Assembly (NCBI GenBank): GCA_964549595.1
Contig: CAZJWK010000076.1
Coordinates: 1-13,705, forward strand
Direction: 5' to 3'
Origin: CAZQQN01 sp964549595
GTDB lineage: Bacteria; Bacteroidota; Bacteroidia; CAILMK01; CAYYUA01
Length of the DNA stretch: 13,705 nucleotides
Of this stretch, positions 6,549 to 13,190 are shown in pieces; within the stretch, counting starts at the first letter, position 1; each line of letters begins with the position of its first letter. The notes beneath the pieces were generated by a model. It saw nothing but the letters and a program-made list of their open reading frames with translations. It did no database searches and was not told the origin of the DNA. Made by a program: the position numbers and the translations under genes.

Positions 6549-7208
6549 TCATTTGTATTGGTGTTTTAGCACTTTAGCCTCAATGTAGAAAATGATTTCT
6601 TCTGCCATATTGGTAGTTTGGTCGCCCACCCTTTCCAACTTTCGGATGATGGAAAGCAGGGTAAGGTAATGTCTTTCGTGGGCCTGATCCTCTTTTATGC
6701 GCTGAAGGGTGAGCTCATTAGATTTACGGTTTATTTCATCCAGTAAGTCATCTTTTTGGAAAACTTTTCGGGCTAAGCGGGTGTCTTCGTTGACAAACGC
6801 CTCCATGGAATCGTCAAACATAGACAAGGCGGTATCGTACATTTGCATTAGCTGGTAATCATCGATCATTTGATCATTGAATTCGGAGGGGAGTTCCTTA
6901 ATGAATTGAGCAATGCTTTGGGCATTATCCCCGATCCGTTCAAGTTCAGCATTCATCTTGTAAGTAGCCAAAACAAAACGCAAATCCACTGCCACCGGAT
7001 TGTATAATGCCAAAAGCTTTTCACAGCTTCGATCTATTTGAAGTTCTGAAGCATTAACCCGTTTTTCATTAGAAATGACTTCGTTGGCCATGTCGAAGTC
7101 ATAATTCACCAATGCTTCACGGCCTTTTACAAACTGACTTTTTACCAGCCGAATCATGGAAGCCAGATCTTCCTTCAAATAGTGTAATTCTTCAGATAAT
7201 TGGGACAT
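6549..7208 (-). CDS. phoU: Phosphate transport regulator PhoU
   Basis: This 219-residue, all-helical protein is the usual size for PhoU. It has the two tandem PhoU repeats of the family. The first contains DRSCEKLLALYNPVAVDLR (residues 59-77) and the metal-site motif ELERIGDNAQSIA (88-100). The second contains QKDDLLDEIN (151-160) and KLERVGDQTTNMAEE (190-204). In other bacteria PhoU links PstB activity to the PhoR/PhoB system and restrains phosphate uptake when phosphate is plentiful. Here it is the last gene of the phosphate locus, separated from pstB by 160 bp, a wider gap than between the other genes. It may therefore be expressed partly from its own promoter or after a hairpin at 7354-7374. 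Confidence 0.95.
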   Translation of the reverse strand: MSQLSEELHYLKEDLASMIRLVKSQFVKGREALVNYDFDMANEVISNEKRVNASELQIDRSCEKLLALYNPVAVDLRFVLATYKMNAELERIGDNAQSIAQFIKELPSEFNDQMIDDYQLMQMYDTALSMFDDSMEAFVNEDTRLARKVFQKDDLLDEINRKSNELTLQRIKEDQAHERHYLTLLSIIRKLERVGDQTTNMAEEIIFYIEAKVLKHQYK

Positions 7209-7353
7209 GTAACGTTGATTTTACCATCTTGAAAAGCAGAGGATTTATAAAAATTATAATTCGTGAATTTAATGAAATTGGATTATTTAAAAAACTAAAA
7301 ACAGCGTAATTCCAATGAGATATCGCCCATTTAGTAACCTTTAATTGATAAGC

Positions 7354-7374
7354 AAAAAGGCTGACTTTTTAGCC
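7354..7374 (-). terminator. Hairpin at the end of pstB, possible attenuator before phoU
   Basis: On the minus strand, GGCTAAAAAGTCAGCC followed by TTTTTG can fold two ways: GGCT/AGCC, or AAAAAG/CTTTTT. It overlaps the pstB stop codon. The stems are short (4 and 6 bp), so partial termination between pstB and phoU is only a possibility. Confidence 0.3.
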
Positions 7375-8127
7375 GAACCTACCCGTAATGTAATTTTGGG
7401 TTTCCTTTTCCTTAGGGTTAGTGAAAATCTCTCTTGTTTCCCCGGTTTCAATCATATCACCCATGTAAAAGAAAGTGGTTAAATCACTAATACGGGATGC
7501 CTGGTTCATATTATGGGTTACCATAACGATGGTGTATCGGCTCTTCAAATCGTAAATCAAATCCTCAATTTCAGCAGTGGAAATTGGATCCAGGTCGGAT
7601 GTGGGCTCATCCAGTAACAGGATCTCCGGCTTCATGGCTATGGCTCTTGCAAGGCATAAGCGCTGTTGCTGACCACCTGATAAGTTTGTAGGTTTTTCGT
7701 TAAGTTTATTTTCTACCTCTTTCCATAAGGCAGCCCTTTTTAGAGATTCCTTTACGATTTCTGCTTTTTCATCTTTTGACTTTTTCAGCCCATTCAGCTT
7801 ATAGCCGGAGATCACATTATCAAAAATACTCATGGTTGGAAAAGGGTTCGGCCTTTGAAAAACCATACCCACTTTTTTCCGCACAAGGATGGGATTTAGC
7901 TTATAAATGTTCTCATTGTAGAGGTACATTTTTCCGCTCAGGGAAGCACCGGGTGTTAATTCATGCAAGCGGTTTATGCAACGAATATAAGTGGTTTTAC
8001 CGCAGCCGGAAGGTCCCATTATAGCCATCACGGTCTTCTCAGGAATCTCCAGATTAATGTTATTCAATACCCGTGTTTCCCCGAAATACGCGCAAAAGTC
8101 ACTTGAAGTCAGTACTGTATTTCCCAT
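7369..8127 (-). CDS. pstB: Phosphate ABC transporter ATP-binding protein PstB
   Basis: This 252-residue ABC ATPase energises phosphate import. All key motifs are present: Walker A GPSGCGKTT (residues 38-46), the Q-loop GMVFQRPNPFP with Q91, signature LSGGQQQR (149-156), Walker B ILLLDEP (169-175), and the H-loop histidine in VTHN (about 205). The NPFP segment after the Q-loop is characteristic of PstB. The D-loop region reads TSDLDP where most PstB proteins have TSALDP, a mild variation. Length is normal. Its start overlaps the end of pstA by 19 bp, which implies translational coupling. The product forms a dimer at the cytoplasmic face of PstC-PstA. Confidence 0.97.
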   Translation of the reverse strand: MGNTVLTSSDFCAYFGETRVLNNINLEIPEKTVMAIMGPSGCGKTTYIRCINRLHELTPGASLSGKMYLYNENIYKLNPILVRKKVGMVFQRPNPFPTMSIFDNVISGYKLNGLKKSKDEKAEIVKESLKRAALWKEVENKLNEKPTNLSGGQQQRLCLARAIAMKPEILLLDEPTSDLDPISTAEIEDLIYDLKSRYTIVMVTHNMNQASRISDLTTFFYMGDMIETGETREIFTNPKEKETQNYITGRFG

Positions 8128-8951
8128 CTTCTTATTATCAATTTAGCAGACAAATTTAAGATCAGAATGATTACAATTAATAAAAAAGAGGCACCCCAGG
8201 CCATCTCTTGCCAAGAAGCATACGGGCTTTTGGCGTATTTAAAAATCAATAAAGGCAAAGCACTTACCGGTTCTTTCAGATTGACATTCAAAAAAGGGCT
8301 GCCAAAGGCTGTAAAAAGTAAAGGGGCTGTCTCCCCCGCAATTCGTGACAGACTAATCATGATGCCGGTTAATATTCCACTCGCACCGGATGGCAAAATT
8401 ACCCTTAATATGGTTTTGTAATAAGGTACTCCCAATGCAAGCGATGCCTCGCGGTAGGAATTCGGTATCAAGCGAAGGGTCTCCTCGGTAGAACGGGCTA
8501 TGAAAGGAATCATCATGACAGCCAAAGCAATTCCGCCAGAAAAAGCCGAAAAACTGCCCATGGGTTTGACCACCCACAAATAAGCTATGATGCCAATGAC
8601 AATGGAAGGAATGCCTTGAAGGATTTCCACGCATAAGCGCACCCAGTAAGATAATCGTCCCTTTCGCTTTTCTGAAAGAAATACACCGATCATTATGGAA
8701 ATAGGCAGAGATAGGATGGTGGCAATCCCTATTAACATGAGCGTTCCCACAAGGGCATTGACTACACCTCCACCAGGTTCGCCGGCTGATTTGGGCAGGG
8801 ATACAAGAAAATCCCAATCTATAACCATTATTCCCTTCTTCACAATGTGATAAATGATAAAAACCAAGGGAAGGGCAGAAACAAAGGCGAATAGCCCGAT
8901 CAAGGCTTGAAAAAATTTATCTTTCCATATCCTGAAGCCAAGTTTGCTCAT
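8109..8951 (-). CDS. pstA: Phosphate ABC transporter permease PstA
   Basis: This 280-residue inner-membrane permease has six predicted helices. After the first helix (residues 15-35) comes a periplasmic loop with PKSAGEPGGGVVNALVGT, typical of PstA. The cytoplasmic EAA loop that contacts PstB reads REASLALGVPYYKTILRVILP (167-187). SRIAGETAPLLFTAFG (202-217) is the hallmark segment after the fifth helix. Length and motifs are normal. It begins 18 nt after the stop of pstC and overlaps pstB by 19 bp, so it belongs to one operon with both. Together with PstC it forms the phosphate channel in the cytoplasmic membrane. Confidence 0.96.
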   Translation of the reverse strand: MSKLGFRIWKDKFFQALIGLFAFVSALPLVFIIYHIVKKGIMVIDWDFLVSLPKSAGEPGGGVVNALVGTLMLIGIATILSLPISIMIGVFLSEKRKGRLSYWVRLCVEILQGIPSIVIGIIAYLWVVKPMGSFSAFSGGIALAVMMIPFIARSTEETLRLIPNSYREASLALGVPYYKTILRVILPSGASGILTGIMISLSRIAGETAPLLFTAFGSPFLNVNLKEPVSALPLLIFKYAKSPYASWQEMAWGASFLLIVIILILNLSAKLIIRRWEIQY

Positions 8952-8969
8952 GAAACTTCTATTTAAGGC

Positions 8970-9902
8970 TTAAAACTGCAGTTTGTTAATGATCATTTTA
9001 CCAATAACATTAATAACCATGGTAACCAAAAAAAGTAATAGGCCGATTTGGACCAGGCTGGATAAATAAATGTCCCCGCTTGCTTCAGTAAATTCGTTCG
9101 CAATGACACTGGCCATGGTATTCCCGGGTTCAAAAATACTTCCGGGTATTTTGTTGGCATTTCCAATCACCATCGTGACAGCCATTGTCTCCCCCAAAGC
9201 CCTTCCCAAAGAAAGTAAAATACCCGCTACAATACCAGAGCGGGCATAAGGTAAAATGGTACTTTTGATCACTTCAAACCTCGTAGCGCCTAATGAATAA
9301 GCAGCCTCCTTTAAATCCCGGGGGGTCATATTGATCACCTCCCTTGCTATGCTTGCGGAATAAGGAATAATCATGATTGCAAGGATCACTGATGCCGAAA
9401 AAATAGAAACCCCATAAGGAGTCACACCAATTGAAGATTGAAAATCCCTTATAACAGGAACCAGAATCATAAGCGCCCAGAAACCGTAGATCACTGAAGG
9501 AATGGCGGCTAAGAGCTCTACAAGGTTTTTGAGCATGTTTGAAACCAGCCCTTTTCTATAATATTCACCAAGAAAAATGGCAATGGCAAGCGAAAAGGGT
9601 AAGGAAATTAACAAGGCCAGAAATGAAGTCAACAAGGTGCCTACAAGGAAAGGTAAAGAGCCGTAACTATCCGTTACCGGGTTCCACTGATCACTGTAAA
9701 AAAACTCCAAACCCATCTCCTTAATGGAAGGGATAGAATAGATTAACAATGTAATGAAAATGCCTATCAGTAGGGCCAGTGCACCCCAGGCAAAAAAATT
9801 TAAAAGAAACCGAAAAAACTTTTCGTAAAAATGCACTGAAGGACTGACGTGCCTGGCACCTCCCTCCTCTGGTTTATTATTGTTTTCTGCCGGCTGAGTC
9901 AT
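8970..9902 (-). CDS. pstC: Phosphate ABC transporter permease PstC
   Basis: This 310-residue permease has a polar N-terminal tail of about 25 residues before the first membrane helix (residues 30-56). It shows the PstC-type periplasmic segment FFYSDQWNPVTDSYGSLPFLVGTL (67-90), the EAA loop EAAYSLGATRFEVIKSTILP (199-218) and the signature GRALGETMAVTMVIGN (233-248). The C-terminal helix ends in a basic IGKMIINKLQF. It pairs with PstA as the second half of the channel. The start ATG is at 9902, 49 nt after the pstS stop codon. Size is in the normal range and no key motif is missing. Confidence 0.96.
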   Translation of the reverse strand: MTQPAENNNKPEEGGARHVSPSVHFYEKFFRFLLNFFAWGALALLIGIFITLLIYSIPSIKEMGLEFFYSDQWNPVTDSYGSLPFLVGTLLTSFLALLISLPFSLAIAIFLGEYYRKGLVSNMLKNLVELLAAIPSVIYGFWALMILVPVIRDFQSSIGVTPYGVSIFSASVILAIMIIPYSASIAREVINMTPRDLKEAAYSLGATRFEVIKSTILPYARSGIVAGILLSLGRALGETMAVTMVIGNANKIPGSIFEPGNTMASVIANEFTEASGDIYLSSLVQIGLLLFLVTMVINVIGKMIINKLQF

Positions 9903-9951
9903 TATCCATGTCAGTGTTTTTCAAACCTTCAGGCAAATTTTAACTATCAGA

Positions 9952-11043
9952 CTATTTACCTTTTTTCAAAACGGGTTCCCCTTTGTAAGTAACCCTTTTT
10001 AGCTGTTCCTCAGCCTTTTCCACAGCAGGTTCCGATAAAGGGGCATAATGCAGGGGCTTGGTATATTTTTGCCCTTCATGGATCATCCACCACATTAAGT
10101 CAAGAATGGTTTTTACTTTCTTTTTGCTACGGTTATTATAGAATTGTTCTTTATAGATCAGAAGCCAGGTGAAACTGGCAATGGGATAACCCTTATCTGC
10201 TTTGGTGTTGGTTAGGGTTACCCGGGTATCATCAGGTAATTCCACATTGGCGGCTTTAGAGGTAGCATCAACACTGGGCTCAATGAAGTTTCCTGATTGG
10301 TTTTTAACGTGAGCAGCTTTCAGGTTACTCTTTTTTACGTAGGATAATTCTAAATAGCCTATGCGTCCGGGCTGTTGCTTAATGTAACCATTGACTCCGG
10401 CATTCCCTTTACCTCCTATGCCGGTGGGCCAGTCAACAGATTTGCCCCGGCCCACTTTTTCTTTCCATTCATTGTTGGTTTTGTACAAGTAATCGGTGAA
10501 AACAAATGTAGTCCCACTTCCATCAGAGCGATGCACAAAAACAATCGATTTACCAGGCAAATCCTTATCCGGATTAAGCTTTTTTATCCGTTCATTATTC
10601 CACTTTTCAATATTCCCCAAAGCAATATCCGCAATAACATCCGAAGTTAATTTGAGATCGTTAACCCCTTTTAAATTGTATGCCATTACAACAGAGCCAA
10701 GGCATGTCGGCACATGAACCACATCGCCATCAAGGGATGCCATTTCCTTCTTTTTCAGGAATGCGTCCGAAGCGCCAAAGTCAACGGTTTTATTTTTCAA
10801 TTGACGAATACCTCCCCCTGATCCAATGGCTTGGTAGTTGATATTTACATTATGGTCCTTCCTGTATTCCCTGAACATCTTATCGTAAAGGGGGTAAGGG
10901 AATGTGGCCCCTCCTGCCGTAATCCGGGTTGCTGATTCGGTTCCGTTTGATTGGGCATCGTTGGATGCCTCATTTTTACTACTATTACCACCACAACTGC
11001 TTAACAAAAATACTACCGCTAATCCGATAATGGTCATTCGCAT
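9952..11043 (-). CDS. pstS: Phosphate-binding lipoprotein PstS
   Basis: This 363-residue substrate-binding protein is a lipoprotein: the signal ends with the lipobox LLSSC (cysteine 17) and a Ser/Asn-rich linker follows. Phosphate-site motifs of the PstS family are clear: AGGATFPYPLYDK (43-55), the YQAIGSGGGIRQ loop (70-81), VDFGASDAFL (87-96), and VHRSDGSGTTFVFTDYL (170-186), which carries the Arg, Asp, Ser and Thr that bind phosphate in known structures. WPTGIGGKGNAGV and PGRIGYLELSY complete the second lobe. It captures phosphate in the periplasm and hands it to PstCA. It starts 18 nt after the porin gene, so the two share a transcript and a route: entry by the porin, capture by PstS. Confidence 0.96.
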   Translation of the reverse strand: MRMTIIGLAVVFLLSSCGGNSSKNEASNDAQSNGTESATRITAGGATFPYPLYDKMFREYRKDHNVNINYQAIGSGGGIRQLKNKTVDFGASDAFLKKKEMASLDGDVVHVPTCLGSVVMAYNLKGVNDLKLTSDVIADIALGNIEKWNNERIKKLNPDKDLPGKSIVFVHRSDGSGTTFVFTDYLYKTNNEWKEKVGRGKSVDWPTGIGGKGNAGVNGYIKQQPGRIGYLELSYVKKSNLKAAHVKNQSGNFIEPSVDATSKAANVELPDDTRVTLTNTKADKGYPIASFTWLLIYKEQFYNNRSKKKVKTILDLMWWMIHEGQKYTKPLHYAPLSEPAVEKAEEQLKRVTYKGEPVLKKGK

Positions 11044-11061
11044 AACTAAAAGTTTTAATCT

Positions 11062-12285
11062 TTAAAAATCCACTTGAAAACGGGTTTGAACAATATTTCC
11101 TCTGCCTTTATCTTCCAGAAAAGGGACTACATAATTAACCATAATCCGTGAATTAGGATTAATATACCAATTCAGACCTCCTGAAAAATCCCTTAATCTG
11201 TTTTCCTCAAAGGGTTCCAATTTCACGTCCAGGTAGGAATAGCGCACAGCAATTTCAAGGGCACCCCAACCTTCTTTTTCTCCTTTTTTGAAGGAACTTG
11301 AAGGCTGCACACGACCAAATGTCCCGCCCCCTTTCTTGTAATTCCGGGATTCGCCGGTTACCATGTAGCTTAACATACCATAATAAGCGTTAAACGTATA
11401 ACCCCCGAAACCATTCCCATAAATAGTCATGTACTCACCTTGCAAAGAAAATGGCCCCCAAACGCCGGCCAGGTTGTAATTGGTATAAACGGCTGATTCA
11501 ACCGGCTTCATTACCCCAGTATTGACATAGTAATAGGCCAAATGGGTTTCCGGTTTACTTTTATAAGTCACTTCATCAAAATAAAAATCACGGTAACTTC
11601 CTTCAATGCCTAAATGGATGAGTTTATTTTCACCCTTGTCTACCGGTAGGCCAAACAAACGACCAGTAAGATTGATGTTTTTTTCAAGGTTTCTGGAACG
11701 CGCCAGATCCCCTGCCGCTTTAAAAGCACCAATAGTCCAGCCCAGTCGATTATCGAAAACCGCATTGGTAACACTCAATCCGGGATTCCTGCCAGGAGTA
11801 AATGTCCCGGTAAGACTCCTTTCCATAAAAGTGATGTATTTGCTGCTTGTATTTTGTTCCAGTCCAAAAGGCTCAAAGTAATGACCCACTTTGATTTTCC
11901 CCGCAAAAGGAATATCATTGAAGGAAAGGTAAACGTCCTTGGGTTCTGCTTTTCCACCGGCAAAATCAAATTGTACCTTGTAACCTATTCTTTTGTGGAA
12001 CTCTCCGCTATGATAAAGCCTTAACCTTCGAAATTCAGTGGATTGGCTTGGCTGCTCACCCAAATAATTGAATAAATCCTGATTCTGATGAATAAACGCC
12101 CAGTCCATCATCATTCTTCCTCCTAATTCAAGATGAATAGATTCATCTTCAGTAGTCATTGCCAAGCCATTATCCCAGTGAACATTTAAGTCTTTTCTAT
12201 CTGCCTGGGCCAAAGCACCATTTGAAGAAAAATTAAACAATCCTAACAAAATAACCGAAATTTTCAGCCCCCGCTTATTAATCAC
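11062..12285 (-). CDS. Phosphate-selective porin (porin O/P family)
   Basis: This outer-membrane porin of about 407 residues belongs to the OprO/OprP family (PF07396). Diagnostic strands are visible: SIHLELGGRMMMDWAF, FRRLRLYHSGEF, GYKVQFDFAGG, KVGHYFEPFGLEQNTSSKYITFMERSL, SYMVTGESRNYKKGGGTFGRVQP, GWGALEIAVRYSYLDV and GGLNWYINPNSRIMVNYVVPF. The protein ends in an aromatic residue as barrels do (FQVDF). No ATG is available. GTG 12285 gives a standard signal peptide (KRGLKISVILLGLFNF...ALAQ). A TTG at 12318 would put the start inside the promoter box at 12316-12323. The porin is first in the operon with pstS-pstC-pstA-pstB, so it most likely carries phosphate or polyphosphate across the outer membrane. 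Confidence 0.9.
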   Translation of the reverse strand: MINKRGLKISVILLGLFNFSSNGALAQADRKDLNVHWDNGLAMTTEDESIHLELGGRMMMDWAFIHQNQDLFNYLGEQPSQSTEFRRLRLYHSGEFHKRIGYKVQFDFAGGKAEPKDVYLSFNDIPFAGKIKVGHYFEPFGLEQNTSSKYITFMERSLTGTFTPGRNPGLSVTNAVFDNRLGWTIGAFKAAGDLARSRNLEKNINLTGRLFGLPVDKGENKLIHLGIEGSYRDFYFDEVTYKSKPETHLAYYYVNTGVMKPVESAVYTNYNLAGVWGPFSLQGEYMTIYGNGFGGYTFNAYYGMLSYMVTGESRNYKKGGGTFGRVQPSSSFKKGEKEGWGALEIAVRYSYLDVKLEPFEENRLRDFSGGLNWYINPNSRIMVNYVVPFLEDKGRGNIVQTRFQVDF

Positions 12286-12315
12286 TAAGTGGTGAATTCC
12301 AACAAGTAAAGTGTG

Positions 12316-12349
12316 CAAAACTAAAGCTTTAACAGGGTTTATTTGTTAA
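12316..12349 (-). promoter_or_regulatory. Promoter and candidate Pho-type operator of the phosphate operon
   Basis: Reading the minus strand, TAGTTTTG (12323 to 12316) matches the Bacteroidota -7 consensus TAnnTTTG exactly. Where the -33 TTG should be, there is instead TTAACA (12349 to 12344) and TGTTAA (12334 to 12329), an inverted pair 9 nt apart inside longer GCTTAAC/GTTAAAGC arms. A missing -33 element with a repeat in its place is what an activator-dependent promoter looks like. A PhoB-type activator is the inferred partner. The start of transcription would fall about 24 nt before GTG 12285. Confidence 0.45.
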
Positions 12350-12598
12350 GCAAATATTAAACTTTAAAAGGGGCTTTCAAACGAAGGGTTAGTGTTGAAT
12401 TTTCTTTGCAAATATCCTAAAAACATTTAAACTAAAATGACAGGATATCCGGTCGCTTTTGACCAAAGGGGAGCACGACAATTTTAGGTAGCGGTTTCAT
12501 ATGATGATTGAAAAAACAATCCATGATGGCGCGGAAAAAATCTGAACACCTTTAAATTCTGGAGTTTCCTTAAAAATCATCCTCGGCTAATTGTATAA

Positions 12599-12733
12599 TT
12601 AGTACTGGCAGGGATTCTGTAGACCAACAAGGTGCAATCCCTTTTTTTTAAGAATTTCAGTAAATTTCTTCAAAAAATTAGGTCTACCGCGAGTTTCGTT
12701 ATTCCATGGGTTACTTCTTGCCCTGATAATCAT
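12599..12733 (-). CDS. Possible 44-residue small protein, unverified
   Basis: An ATG-started frame encodes 44 residues, basic overall, reading MIIRARSNPWNNETRGRPNF and then a lysine-rich helix-like part (LKKFTEILKKKGLHLVG). The amino-acid make-up looks less random than other short frames here, but no family is recognised. It contains the hairpin at 12610-12642, and the poly-A run encodes its lysines. It could be a relic of a mobile or repeated element, or chance. Confidence 0.2.
   Translation of the reverse strand: MIIRARSNPWNNETRGRPNFLKKFTEILKKKGLHLVGLQNPCQY
12610..12649 (+). terminator. Terminator-like hairpin with T8 tract, no upstream gene on this strand
   Basis: AGGGATT (12610-12616) pairs with AATCCCT (12636-12642) around a 19-nt loop, immediately followed by eight Ts (12642-12649). 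On the plus strand no protein gene precedes it for 7 kb, so if it works as a terminator it would end a small RNA. Confidence 0.4.
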
Positions 12734-12821
12734 GGCACACCTGAGTAAACTGACCAGCCAAAACTACCACTAAAAGAAATTTTCCAGCCATCCTTGAATT
12801 TCGACTAACTTTTTGGGGAAA

Positions 12822-12850
12822 TTCCAGTTTAATTTCTATCACAACTGGAA
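12822..12850. repeat. Perfect 8-bp inverted repeat
   Basis: TTCCAGTT (12822-12829) and AACTGGAA (12843-12850) are exact complements around a 13-nt loop. No T tract follows on either strand. Confidence 0.45.
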
Positions 12851-12924
12851 CCTTTAATTGCTTCGGAGATGGTAATTTTTATTCCGTTTTTTATGGTGGT
12901 AAATGGACCTTGCCCGTGAAATTG

Positions 12925-12967
12925 GCTTTAGCCGTTAAGCACTTCCCATCTTCCTACAGGCTAAAGC
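12925..12967. repeat. Perfect 9-bp inverted repeat
   Basis: GCTTTAGCC (12925-12933) and GGCTAAAGC (12959-12967) are exact complements around a 25-nt loop. The sequence has the look of a REP-like intergenic hairpin, but no second copy is visible in the window. Confidence 0.5.
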
Positions 12968-13151
12968 AAAATTTGTTTGAAATAGGTCTCGGGCCATAAA
13001 CTATGGTCAATCGAGTTGTAAACTTTACCAGTTTGGCCGAAATACTGAATACAAAATCTCTTAGCAGAGAGAATTTTTGCCGTATACCCCACTCAAGCAA
13101 GCCAATAATAACTTTTTAATCGCCTAAAGTTAAACATAGGGTTTGTTTTTT

Positions 13152-13159
13152 TACTTTTG
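13152..13159 (+). promoter_or_regulatory. Promoter -7 box of the nuclease gene
   Basis: TACTTTTG matches the Bacteroidota consensus TAnnTTTG exactly and lies 31 nt before the ATG at 13191. The -33 region has no clear TTG, only GTTAAAC near 13129-13135. Confidence 0.5.
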
Positions 13160-13190
13160 CGGTCTCAGGGGAAGCCTATAAAAAATCATT

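Larger units (their letters stand above)
12286..13190. other. Long divergent intergenic region with several inverted repeats
   Basis: No gene of normal quality lies here. The region carries the phosphate operon promoter on its left edge and a nuclease promoter on its right edge. Between them are hairpin-forming repeats at 12610-12642, 12822-12850 and 12925-12967, and a 44-codon minus-strand frame at 12599-12733. Confidence 0.6.

Noticed and set aside
8353..8817. 154-codon minus-strand frame within pstA
   Set aside because: It is an alternate frame of pstA, rich in Cys, His and Trp, with no domain. The pstA frame carries all the conserved motifs.
12286..12318. TTG start of the porin at 12318
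   Set aside because: It lies inside the TAnnTTTG promoter box and adds 11 residues that lengthen the signal peptide n-region without need.
12432..12524. 30-codon minus-strand frame reading MDCFFNHHMKPLPKIVVLPF and onward
   Set aside because: It is too short, has no recognisable family and no visible leader. Chance cannot be excluded.
13057..13070. TCTCT-TAGC-AGAGA hairpin as a terminator
   Set aside because: The stem is five base pairs with only a short T run after it, and no gene ends there.
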